Below, piece by piece: positions 1 to 5,794 of a DNA stretch of 8,957 nt. Source of the stretch: Coraliomargarita_B sp036735565 (GTDB lineage Bacteria > Verrucomicrobiota > Verrucomicrobiia > Opitutales > Coraliomargaritaceae); assembly GCA_036735565.1 (NCBI GenBank), contig DAINOC010000087.1, forward strand, positions 1 to 8,957, written 5' to 3'. The position numbers were made by a program, and so were the translations under genes. The notes under the pieces are model-generated. The model saw nothing but the letters and a program-made list of their open reading frames with translations, ran no database searches and was not told the origin of the DNA. Each line of letters begins with the position of its first letter. The first letter of the stretch is position 1.

Positions 1-151
1 AACAGTGTATTATATCCTCGGAGCGTTTTATTTTTGGGTTTTTTCGAGGACGAGGCTCATGGCGGCAAAAGATTGGTAGTAAATTGCTTAGGTGCAATCG
101 TTTTATTGTCACGTTTTTTGGCGGCAAGGCCTGTTTTCGGTCCAAAACCGC

Positions 152-282
152 TTGCTATAGGGGGTTTCAGGGCGGTTCGGTGGAGATTCCCGATTTGTTG
201 TGGGTAAATTTGGGAAAATCTTCAGATTTCCTCGGCACATTCAGCTTCGTTCCCCTACCTTGGCTGAAACCCCCTATAACAA
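152..282. repeat. Inverted repeat, 19-bp arms, 93-nt spacer
   Basis: The left arm (152-170) and right arm (264-282) are reverse complements over 18 of 19 positions, including a perfect 15-nt core (156-170 with 264-278, reading TATAGGGGGTTTCAG on the left arm). The spacer is 93 nt. Arms of this length with a spacer of this size look like a small mobile or dispersed intergenic element (MITE- or REP-like) rather than a transcription terminator, because no T-run follows. Whether it recurs elsewhere in the genome cannot be seen here. Confidence 0.6.
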
Positions 283-336
283 CGGCTTCGGGGCGAATTG
301 CAGGTATTTCTACGCGACCTGAGCGGCGGTATAAAC

Positions 337-353
337 CCCGCTGGCTTCGCGGG
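337..353. repeat. Short GC-rich stem-loop
   Basis: CCCGC (337-341) pairs with GCGGG (349-353) around a 7-nt loop. A competing pairing uses AACCCCGCT (334-342) and AGCGGGTT (358-365) with one bulged base. The stretch after it (364-384) is pyrimidine-rich, TTGATTCTTTCTTCTTTCTC, but not a clean U-run, so a terminator for an unseen upstream transcript is possible but not established. Confidence 0.35.
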
Positions 354-475
354 TCTTAGCGGGTTGATTCTTTCTTCTTTCTCTTGCCACGCTGTCGCAG
401 ATCGAGGTCTGAGGAGGTTTGGAAGGCCCTGACTATCCTCTGCACGGCGATGGGCACAGCCATTCACGAACTAAG

Positions 476-502
476 CCGCGTGAGGCGAAGCCTTTTACGC
501 GG
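476..502. repeat. Nested hairpin about 90 nt before gspG
   Basis: CCGCGT (476-481) pairs with ACGCGG (497-502). Inside it AGGC (483-486) pairs with GCCT (490-493) around a GAA loop, with a small internal loop of unpaired G and TTT between the stems. It lies in the probable 5' leader of the gspG operon. It could be a leader structure or a REP-like palindrome. No function can be assigned from the sequence alone. Confidence 0.4.
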
Positions 503-589
503 AGCCATTTTAGGATTGTCCTTGGCGGGCATCGCGGCACTTTCTCGGCTTTCGGCTGTCGAAGGCCTCAACCCTTTTGTTTTGTCCCT

Positions 590-1033
590 ATGAACTACAC
601 CCGGAGTATCCGCACCGCCCGTCCTACGGCAGGATTTACCCTGATCGAGATCCTGATCGTCATCGCTCTGATCGCGATTCTCGTGACCGTGACCATCGGC
701 AACCTCGACAACATTTTCGGCGGCCAGCAGGAGAAGGTTGCCGATATTTTCGTCAATCAGACGGCAAAAGTTGGCCTGACGCCCTACAAGCTGGATATGG
801 GCAACTACCCGAGCACAGAGGAGGGACTTAGGGCTCTGATCGTGGCCCCGGCTGGTAAGGAAGCTCGCTGGAAAGGCCCCTATCTTGAAGAGGTGCCGGT
901 GGACCCCTGGCAAAACCCCTACCAATACCGCTTCCCCGGCTCAAAGAACATCAACGGTGCCCGCGGCTACGACGTCTGGTCGCTTGGTGCGGATGGCGTC
1001 GAAAGCGCCGATGATATCGGAAACTGGAAATAG
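590..1033 (+). CDS. gspG: T2SS major pseudopilin GspG
   Basis: GspG is the main subunit of the T2SS pseudopilus, an inner-membrane-anchored fibre that pushes substrates through the secretin. The protein is 147 aa. A short basic leader (R5, R8, R11) ends in G15, followed by FTLIE, the prepilin-peptidase and N-methylation site with Glu at mature position 5, then a hydrophobic helix to about residue 36. The C-terminal domain has the family signatures GNYPSTEEGLRAL (71-83), WKGPYLEE plus VPVDPWQNPYQY (94-113) and YDVWSLGADG (127-136). D135, D141 and D142 match the GspG calcium-binding loop. The ATG at 590 is chosen because it gives a normal short leader; the frame stays open far upstream, but that extension is not pseudopilin-like. 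No Shine-Dalgarno is visible. The helix-breaking proline usual at mature position 22 appears to be Gly37 here. First gene of the cluster. Confidence 0.96.
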   Translation: MNYTRSIRTARPTAGFTLIEILIVIALIAILVTVTIGNLDNIFGGQQEKVADIFVNQTAKVGLTPYKLDMGNYPSTEEGLRALIVAPAGKEARWKGPYLEEVPVDPWQNPYQYRFPGSKNINGARGYDVWSLGADGVESADDIGNWK

Positions 1034-1529
1034 CCGTGAGCCGACGAATGGCGGCTTCACGCTGATCGAGATTGTCCTCGTTCTGGCATTGGTCGCCCTC
1101 GTGACCAGCCTCGTGCTCGTGAATTTCAATGCCTTTATCGACCGGGGCAATGCTATCAACCCAGCCGATGTGCTGCGCACTGCGGTCCGCGATGCCCGTT
1201 TCAAGGCGGGGGCGGAACGCGTCAACACCCAACTCGCCTTTGATGCGGAACGGGGAGCCCTGGTTGTCGAACCGGGTAATGCCGTGTATCCACTCAACGC
1301 CGATTTCGGCAAAGAAGGGCGCGGGGCGATTCGTTTCTACCTGGGCGCTCCCGCAGAAGGACTCACACCCATTCCGGAGATCGGCCGCAGCCGCCTCGAA
1401 ACCCCACGGGTCGAATTTGCGCCGGACCGTAGCTCCAGCCCGTTTGTGGCAGAGATTGACCCGGGGTTCGGCACGCCGGAGCGTCTTGTTTTTGATCCCT
1501 TCTCCAGTATTGTCCGAACCGATCAATGA
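1011..1529 (+). CDS. gspH: T2SS minor pseudopilin GspH
   Basis: GspH is a minor pseudopilin of the T2SS pseudopilus tip region. The 172-aa product starts with a 15-residue leader ending in GG, then FTLIE (16-20) and a hydrophobic helix (about 21-39, IVLVLALVALVTSLVLVNF). The remaining ~130 residues include DVLRTAVRDARFKAGAE (51-67), the area where GspH/FimT-type pseudopilins carry a helix after the transmembrane part; the rest is a divergent soluble domain. The assignment to GspH rests on position between gspG and gspI plus these features; it could be called GspH/FimT-like. The ATG at 1011 overlaps the end of gspG by 23 nt. An in-frame ATG at 993 would add six residues (MASKAP). The leader is unusual in carrying two Glu and only one Arg (alternative start adds one Lys). 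GTG at 1036 is out of frame. Confidence 0.85.
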   Translation: MISETGNSREPTNGGFTLIEIVLVLALVALVTSLVLVNFNAFIDRGNAINPADVLRTAVRDARFKAGAERVNTQLAFDAERGALVVEPGNAVYPLNADFGKEGRGAIRFYLGAPAEGLTPIPEIGRSRLETPRVEFAPDRSSSPFVAEIDPGFGTPERLVFDPFSSIVRTDQ

Positions 1530-1575
1530 GGGGCTACCCTGTTGAATCATCGCTGACTCCATACTCCCTAGTGTT

Positions 1576-2046
1576 TTGCCCCACCGCTCCATAAATTCCA
1601 AAAAAGGCTTCAGCCTGATCGAGGTATTGCTTGCCCTGGTGATCTTCGCCATGGCGGCCGGAGTGCTGGTATCTGCGTTTGTCAATGCCTTGCTGGCGCG
1701 TGAGCGCGGTGCGCAGGATGAGCGCTGGGGCGACGACGTCCGTATTGCACGGATGCAGTTGCTGCTGGAGCCGATCCGTGACGATGCCGAGAGCGGTGGC
1801 CGTGTAGCGACTCTCCACCACGGAGAGGCCAGCTGGCGCGCTGTGATCGAACCCACGCAGATTGTCGATCTGTTCAGCGTCCAATTCCAAGTCGACTTTT
1901 CCTCGTCCCCCGAGGGCAGCCCCGGCAGCATCACCGAGACACTCTTCCTTTTCCGCCCGACCTGGTCGGAGGCAGGTGAGCGCTCCGACCTGCTGCAGGA
2001 TAAACGGGACGCGCTCCTCGATTCGCGGCGTTTCGGAGCATTTTAG
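1576..2046 (+). CDS. gspI: T2SS minor pseudopilin GspI
   Basis: GspI is a minor pseudopilin that with GspJ and GspK forms the tip complex nucleating pseudopilus assembly. The 156-aa protein has an 11-residue basic leader (R4, K9, K10) ending in G11, followed by FSLIE (12-16) and a hydrophobic segment LLALVIFAMAAGVLVSAF (18-35). The FSLIEVLLAL start followed by a short charged region is typical of GspI. At 156 aa it is somewhat longer than common GspI (about 120-130 aa). The start is inferred as TTG at 1576: the frame opens only after a TGA at 1543, and no ATG or GTG lies between it and the prepilin motif. No clear Shine-Dalgarno is seen. The gene follows gspH after 46 nt and precedes gspJ by 21 nt. 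Confidence 0.9.
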   Translation: MPHRSINSKKGFSLIEVLLALVIFAMAAGVLVSAFVNALLARERGAQDERWGDDVRIARMQLLLEPIRDDAESGGRVATLHHGEASWRAVIEPTQIVDLFSVQFQVDFSSSPEGSPGSITETLFLFRPTWSEAGERSDLLQDKRDALLDSRRFGAF

Positions 2047-2067
2047 TTCGAGCCAATAATCCACCCC

Positions 2068-2901
2068 ATGAAACCGCGCCTGCAATTGCCCAAGTCCAGC
2101 CGAACCCCGGCGGTGCCCGGCTTTACCTTGCTGGAGGTAATGCTGGCTTTGGCCATCACTGGCTTCGTTCTGGCAGCGGCAGCATCTCTGCTGGTCTCCG
2201 TCAGTAATATTTGGACGAATCGCCAGGATCGCCACTTCTTTCAGGAACATGTCGATGGGGTCACTGAATTTCTGCGGGCTTCGCTCAGCGAGGCCGGAAC
2301 CTCCGTGCGCCGGGAAGAAAGCACGGCCCCCGAACCGGGAGCCTCTGCGCCCACACCGAATCCCGATTTGGTGGATGGCGAGGTGTCGATTTCGATCCAT
2401 CGTGCGGTCCCCCGCGGGCGTGCTCCGAACCAGGCCAAACCAAGCTCGACCGGACTCGTCCAGGTGATCGATGATCCCATCGTCTGGAAGCAACCGCCGG
2501 GCTTTGCCTCCTATCGGGAGCCCCTGCTGTCTTTTTCCCTCAGTCGCCAGCCCCCGCTCCTGGTCAACCTTGAAAATGCGCCGGCTCTGGGCGTTGAGGC
2601 ATTTCTCTACTTCACCCAACAGGAAGGCCTCAGTCTGCTCTGGTTTTCCAGTCTCCAGGAATCCGCAGAGGATGAGCAGGACCTGCGCCGGACGATGCTG
2701 AGTCCCTTCGTGCGCGCGATTCAATACGTCTATTGGGATGAACGCTTCGAGCGTTGGGAAGTGGAGGATCAGCCACGGGAGGAACCCGCAGATACCTACC
2801 TCCTGCCCCGTTTCCTGAAGCTGATGTTCGAGCATGAGGGGATCACGGAAGAGCGCCTGATCGCCATTCCGGTGGTCTCCCGAAACGCCTTGCTATTTTG
2901 A
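2068..2901 (+). CDS. gspJ: T2SS minor pseudopilin GspJ
   Basis: GspJ is a minor pseudopilin of the GspI-J-K tip complex. The 277-aa product has a basic leader (MKPRLQLPKSSR) ending in G18, then FTLLE (19-23) and a hydrophobic helix (24-45). The C-terminal half reads as the GspJ fold: LSPFVRAIQYVYWDERFERW (211-230), then TYLLPRFLKLMF (243-254) and RLIAIPVVSRNAL (263-275), matching the family pattern of a Tyr/Trp-rich strand followed by LP..L.. and a final Ile-Pro strand. Residues 82-128 are rich in Pro, Ser, Glu and Ala and look like an inserted loop, which may explain a length above the usual ~200 aa. ATG at 2068 lies 21 nt after gspI with no strong Shine-Dalgarno. Confidence 0.92.
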   Translation: MKPRLQLPKSSRTPAVPGFTLLEVMLALAITGFVLAAAASLLVSVSNIWTNRQDRHFFQEHVDGVTEFLRASLSEAGTSVRREESTAPEPGASAPTPNPDLVDGEVSISIHRAVPRGRAPNQAKPSSTGLVQVIDDPIVWKQPPGFASYREPLLSFSLSRQPPLLVNLENAPALGVEAFLYFTQQEGLSLLWFSSLQESAEDEQDLRRTMLSPFVRAIQYVYWDERFERWEVEDQPREEPADTYLLPRFLKLMFEHEGITEERLIAIPVVSRNALLF

Positions 2902-2906
2902 TAATG

Positions 2907-2913
2907 AAGGAAG
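2907..2913 (+). promoter_or_regulatory. Ribosome binding site of gspK
   Basis: AAGGAAG lies 8 nt before the ATG at 2922. This favours 2922 as the gspK start over the in-frame TTG at 2898 and ATG at 2904, which have no such motif upstream. Confidence 0.55.
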
Positions 2914-2921
2914 CTTCAGCC

Positions 2922-4076
2922 ATGCAATCGGGATCAAGCCGCTGGCGCGTCAGGGGCGGAATACCCCATCGCCGGGGGAACCGCGGGAGCGTGCTGGTCG
3001 CGGTGCTCGCTATTATTCTGCTGCTCGCTTTTCTCGTGACGCGTATTATCGACGAAGCCATCGAAGACCTCGAATATCGCGCAATTTTCGCCGAGCCCGT
3101 CGAGGTGCGCAGCTATGCTTTCAGTATGTTGGAGGTCGCGCTGGCGACGGTCCAGGAAGTTGCGCTGATCGATGAAGGCAAGCTTTACGCTCCGGAGCAG
3201 GGCTGGGGCAATCCGTTGGCCTATGCCGGCATCAGCGTGCCCAATGGCTGGGAGGTCCGCATCCATATCGAGGATCAATCGGGACGATTCCCGCTCAACA
3301 CCATGGATGAAAGCCTCCTTAACCGGCTACTGGAAGAGATCCTCGAACTGGATTTTGGCACCAGCCGCGAACTCAGCAGCACACTCGCGGACTGGATCGA
3401 TGCGGATGATGATCGGCGACTCAATGGTGCCGAGTCGGACGAGTATCTGTCGCGCCGCCCACCCTATCGCGCGGCCAATGCACCATTGCAATCGCTGGAG
3501 GAATTGCGGCTGATCAAGGGCTGGGAAGAGGTCTTCTTCGATGAGTCCGGGGTCCCCAACGAACGCTTTCATCAATTCGCACAGATGGTCGGGGTGCTCA
3601 ATGACGGCCCGGTTAATCTAAACAGTGCGCCACCATCCGTGATCGAGCTTCTGGCACTGGATGACGGTTTTGATCACCGCGCGGTGTTCGACAATATGGA
3701 CCGGGAACAACCTTATTTGACGGGTCTTCCTCCGGCGGCCAGCGCCCAGCGAGCGGGCGTCGAAGTTGGGTTGCTGCGGGTGGAGGTATCCGTCGCTCGA
3801 GGTGAAGTCCCTTACACGGTGAGCGCATTGGTGGTCCCAACCTTTTCCGCCGATGCAAACGAGGGTGCCGCAAACCAGGGTGCCGCCCCACCGGGCAGGC
3901 GCGACAGGGATGTCCTGCGCAGCGGAACAACCGAGGAGCAAACGGCACTCAACTACCCCTTCCGCATTCTTCACCTCACCGAATACAGCAGCGGCGATCT
4001 CCATATTGCGCCAGCGGCGCGTTATTCGGAGATAGACATATCAAACCGATCCGGTTCATCTAATCCATTACGATAG
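2922..4076 (+). CDS. gspK: T2SS tip pseudopilin GspK
   Basis: GspK caps the pseudopilus tip with GspI and GspJ. From ATG 2922 it is 384 aa. A basic leader ends in RG at 22, followed by SVLVAVLAIILLLAFLV (23-39). Residue 5 of the mature form is Ala, not Glu, as is characteristic of GspK. The large periplasmic domain has the family's repeated helical signature: LADWIDADDDRRLNGAESDE (155-174), PPYRAANAPLQSLEELRLIK (180-199) and a second helix-hairpin-helix-like segment, PVNLNSAPPSVIELLAL (230-246). Near the C-terminus there is an Ala/Gly/Asn-rich linker encoded by a 15-nt tandem duplication. ATG 2922 is chosen for its Shine-Dalgarno; starts at 2898 (TTG) or 2904 (ATG) would add eight or six residues. 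The stop overlaps the gspL start by one base. Confidence 0.94.
   Translation: MQSGSSRWRVRGGIPHRRGNRGSVLVAVLAIILLLAFLVTRIIDEAIEDLEYRAIFAEPVEVRSYAFSMLEVALATVQEVALIDEGKLYAPEQGWGNPLAYAGISVPNGWEVRIHIEDQSGRFPLNTMDESLLNRLLEEILELDFGTSRELSSTLADWIDADDDRRLNGAESDEYLSRRPPYRAANAPLQSLEELRLIKGWEEVFFDESGVPNERFHQFAQMVGVLNDGPVNLNSAPPSVIELLALDDGFDHRAVFDNMDREQPYLTGLPPAASAQRAGVEVGLLRVEVSVARGEVPYTVSALVVPTFSADANEGAANQGAAPPGRRDRDVLRSGTTEEQTALNYPFRILHLTEYSSGDLHIAPAARYSEIDISNRSGSSNPLR
3855..3884 (+). repeat. 15-nt tandem duplication inside gspK
   Basis: Two adjacent 15-nt units (3855-3869 and 3870-3884) differ at a single base (G/C at their seventh position). They are in frame and encode ANEGA followed by ANQGA, in a flexible, low-complexity part of GspK between its structured periplasmic domain and its C-terminal tail. 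The length preserves the reading frame, so copy number could vary without breaking the gene. Confidence 0.8.
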
Positions 4077-5224
4077 TGAGTGAGCCAACAACAGTCACAG
4101 AGACTTCATTGCCCCGGGAGCAGGTGCTACTGGTGCCGGGCTATGCTTTTTTTGTGGAGCTTCTGGAGTATCCGGAGGGACTGCAAAGCAGCGAGATCGC
4201 CAACTTCGCTGAACTCAATCTCGAGACCCTTGCTCCCTTCCCTATCGAACATCTCATTTGGGGATTTGTTAAAGACGAGGCGTCGCGCCGTATCCTGCTC
4301 TACGCCACCCACCGGGATCGGCTGAAACAGCTTGGGTTCCCGGAGATTGATTCATTTCTTTGGGTTGTGCCTGATTTCATGCCGGTCGCCACTCTGCGTT
4401 TCGAGCGGCCCGTCTCCATCGTTCTTCGATCCAGTCACGGTGCGGCCTGTCTCGAGTTTGAAGCACAGCGCACGCTGCCTGTTTCGATTCGCGCCCGCGC
4501 TGCTTTTGAAGAGCTGGATGCCGCCGACAACCACCCGGACAGCCTCTTCATCCGCTCCGAAGGCCCAGTGCTCTCGGATTCGGGGCTCCCACTCTTCCAG
4601 TGCTCGCTGGAACGCTCTCAGGTAGCCGATTCAGTCGATGTGCCGGAACAAATCCGACTGTCGGAAGACGCGCTATGGCATGCTGATCTGCGCTCCCCTG
4701 TTTTCAAAAAGGCCGAGCGGAGCCGTCGGCGCCTGGGTTCGATCGTGGCAAAGGCCACTGCCCTATCCGTCTACGCCGCGATGCTTCTGATCGTGCTGGA
4801 GCTCGGGATTTTCCTCAGCAACAGCTGGCTCGATTCCAAGCAAGCCAAGGTCGCCGGACAGGCTCAGGAAGTTCGCCGGATCGAAGACAAGCAGAGCCTG
4901 ATGGATAAGCTGGACCAGGTTGCCCAAAACGAACTCCGCCCGATCGCCATCCTGGAGGCGTTGAATGAGACACGCCCCAGCGGTATTTACTTCACCGGCA
5001 CCGTAACCGAGGGGCGCAACCGGATCACCGTCGATGGGATCGCGACGACCATTAATGAGCTCAACGCCTACACGGAATCGCTGAGCGATTCGGGAAAATT
5101 CAAGCTCGTCGGCAGCCCCAAGCAAATCACCCGATCGGGCCGGACGACATTCACCGTGACCCTTGACTATCTGGCGGCACCGCTCGACGGACAGGCTCAG
5201 GAGATGGACGGAGGTAGAGGATGA
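4076..5224 (+). CDS. gspL: T2SS inner-membrane platform protein GspL
   Basis: GspL bridges the cytoplasmic ATPase GspE to the inner-membrane platform and pairs with GspM. The 382-aa protein has a cytoplasmic N-terminal part (1-220) with the look of the actin-like GspL/PilM domain (for example LETLAPFPIEHLIWGFV, 49-65, and RILLYATHRDRL, 72-83). It ends in a basic stop-transfer stretch (KKAERSRRR, 211-219). A single transmembrane helix spans about 226-249. A charged, probably coiled-coil region (253-285) and a small alpha/beta domain (about 288-367) resembling the GspL C-terminal/PilN-like periplasmic fold follow. The start is GTG at 4076, sharing its G with the last base of the gspK TAG; no Shine-Dalgarno is seen. 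Sequence similarity in the family is low, so the call leans on topology and position between gspK and gspM. Confidence 0.88.
   Translation: MSEPTTVTETSLPREQVLLVPGYAFFVELLEYPEGLQSSEIANFAELNLETLAPFPIEHLIWGFVKDEASRRILLYATHRDRLKQLGFPEIDSFLWVVPDFMPVATLRFERPVSIVLRSSHGAACLEFEAQRTLPVSIRARAAFEELDAADNHPDSLFIRSEGPVLSDSGLPLFQCSLERSQVADSVDVPEQIRLSEDALWHADLRSPVFKKAERSRRRLGSIVAKATALSVYAAMLLIVLELGIFLSNSWLDSKQAKVAGQAQEVRRIEDKQSLMDKLDQVAQNELRPIAILEALNETRPSGIYFTGTVTEGRNRITVDGIATTINELNAYTESLSDSGKFKLVGSPKQITRSGRTTFTVTLDYLAAPLDGQAQEMDGGRG
5210..5214 (+). promoter_or_regulatory. Ribosome binding site of gspM
   Basis: GGAGG ends 6 nt before the gspM ATG at 5221. It is the clearest Shine-Dalgarno motif in the cluster, and it lies inside the end of gspL. 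Confidence 0.7.
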
Positions 5225-5778
5225 ATCCGCGTATCCAAAAGATTCAACGACTCTACCGGCGCACCACGCTCCGGGAGAAGCTCCTGACGCTGATATTCAT
5301 TCTCGTGATACTCGCGCTATGGACCAACAACTGGCTGGGCCGGATCGGAGAATGGAACGACCAACGCCGCAGCGCCGCAGTGGAACTGGCGACCCAGGCG
5401 CAGTGGCTGGAGCGCAGTGCCGAGTTTTCTGCCGGGCTGGAGCGGGCGCTGGCCCGCGTCGATCCTTCAAAGACTTACGAAGCTGCCCGCCTGTCCGGGC
5501 GCGTGGACACCCTGCTCCGCGAATACGGTCTTTCCTCCCAGGCAGATATTGACCCGGTCCGCACGCGGGAGGGAGAGATTTTTAACGATCACAACCTCCG
5601 GGTGCGGTTGAGCCGGATCACCATCGCGCAGCTCATTGCTTTCAACAACGCCCTGAGCATGGACTCGCCCTATATCAACATCGAAAGCGTCCGCATAGCC
5701 GCCAACCGCAACAATCCCGAGCAACTCGATGTCCGCTACGAGATCAATTCCTTCGACTTGAAGGATGATATGCTGTAA
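5221..5778 (+). CDS. gspM: T2SS inner-membrane platform protein GspM
   Basis: GspM is a small bitopic protein that dimerises with GspL and stabilises the assembly platform. The 185-aa product has a basic cytoplasmic tail (1-19), one transmembrane helix (about 20-39, KLLTLIFILVILALWTNNWL), a charged helical region likely to form a coiled coil (40-100) and a small alpha/beta periplasmic domain (about 101-180) ending in a strand (LDVRYEINSFDL, 169-180), consistent with the GspM/PilO ferredoxin-like fold. The sequence is divergent; the call rests on topology, length and the place directly after gspL. ATG 5221 overlaps the gspL TGA in an ATGA arrangement and has a good Shine-Dalgarno, implying translational coupling. 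Confidence 0.85.
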   Translation: MNPRIQKIQRLYRRTTLREKLLTLIFILVILALWTNNWLGRIGEWNDQRRSAAVELATQAQWLERSAEFSAGLERALARVDPSKTYEAARLSGRVDTLLREYGLSSQADIDPVRTREGEIFNDHNLRVRLSRITIAQLIAFNNALSMDSPYINIESVRIAANRNNPEQLDVRYEINSFDLKDDML

Positions 5779-5794
5779 CCCTGCACCCGACTTC

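Larger units (their letters stand above)
1..589. other. Non-coding region upstream of gspG
   Basis: I see no convincing gene here. The open frames have no recognisable domain, and the longest plus-strand one (84-359) runs straight through an inverted repeat and has an arginine/tryptophan-rich composition with no domain. What the region does hold is a long inverted repeat (152-282), a GC-rich hairpin (337-353) and a nested hairpin (476-502). It presumably carries the promoter for the gspG-led operon, but I could not find a convincing -35/-10 pair. There is no purine-rich Shine-Dalgarno motif directly before the gspG start; the 15 bases before it are pyrimidine-rich. Confidence 0.6.

Noticed and set aside
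275..280. TATAAC as a sigma-70 -10 box
   Set aside because: No -35-like hexamer at 16-18 nt upstream, and it lies inside the arm of the inverted repeat.
330..335. TATAAA as a promoter -10
   Set aside because: The hexamer 16 nt upstream (TTCTAC, 308-313) is a poor -35, so I do not call a promoter.
84..359. A 91-codon plus-strand open frame upstream of gspG
   Set aside because: It crosses the inverted repeat (152-282), has no recognisable domain and no Shine-Dalgarno; likely chance or repeat-derived.
1036..1065. GTG directly after the gspG stop as gspH start
   Set aside because: It is in another frame and meets a TGA after nine codons.
951..1934. A minus-strand open frame (327 codons)
   Set aside because: Shadow of gspH and gspI with no recognisable domain and an unnatural composition.
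1534..2835. A long minus-strand open frame (433 codons)
   Set aside because: It is the reverse-strand shadow of gspI and gspJ; those have clear pseudopilin motifs.
5765..5794. ATG 5765 as gspD start
   Set aside because: It would overlap gspM and place polar residues (MICCNPAPDF) before the signal peptide; ATG 5795 fits better.
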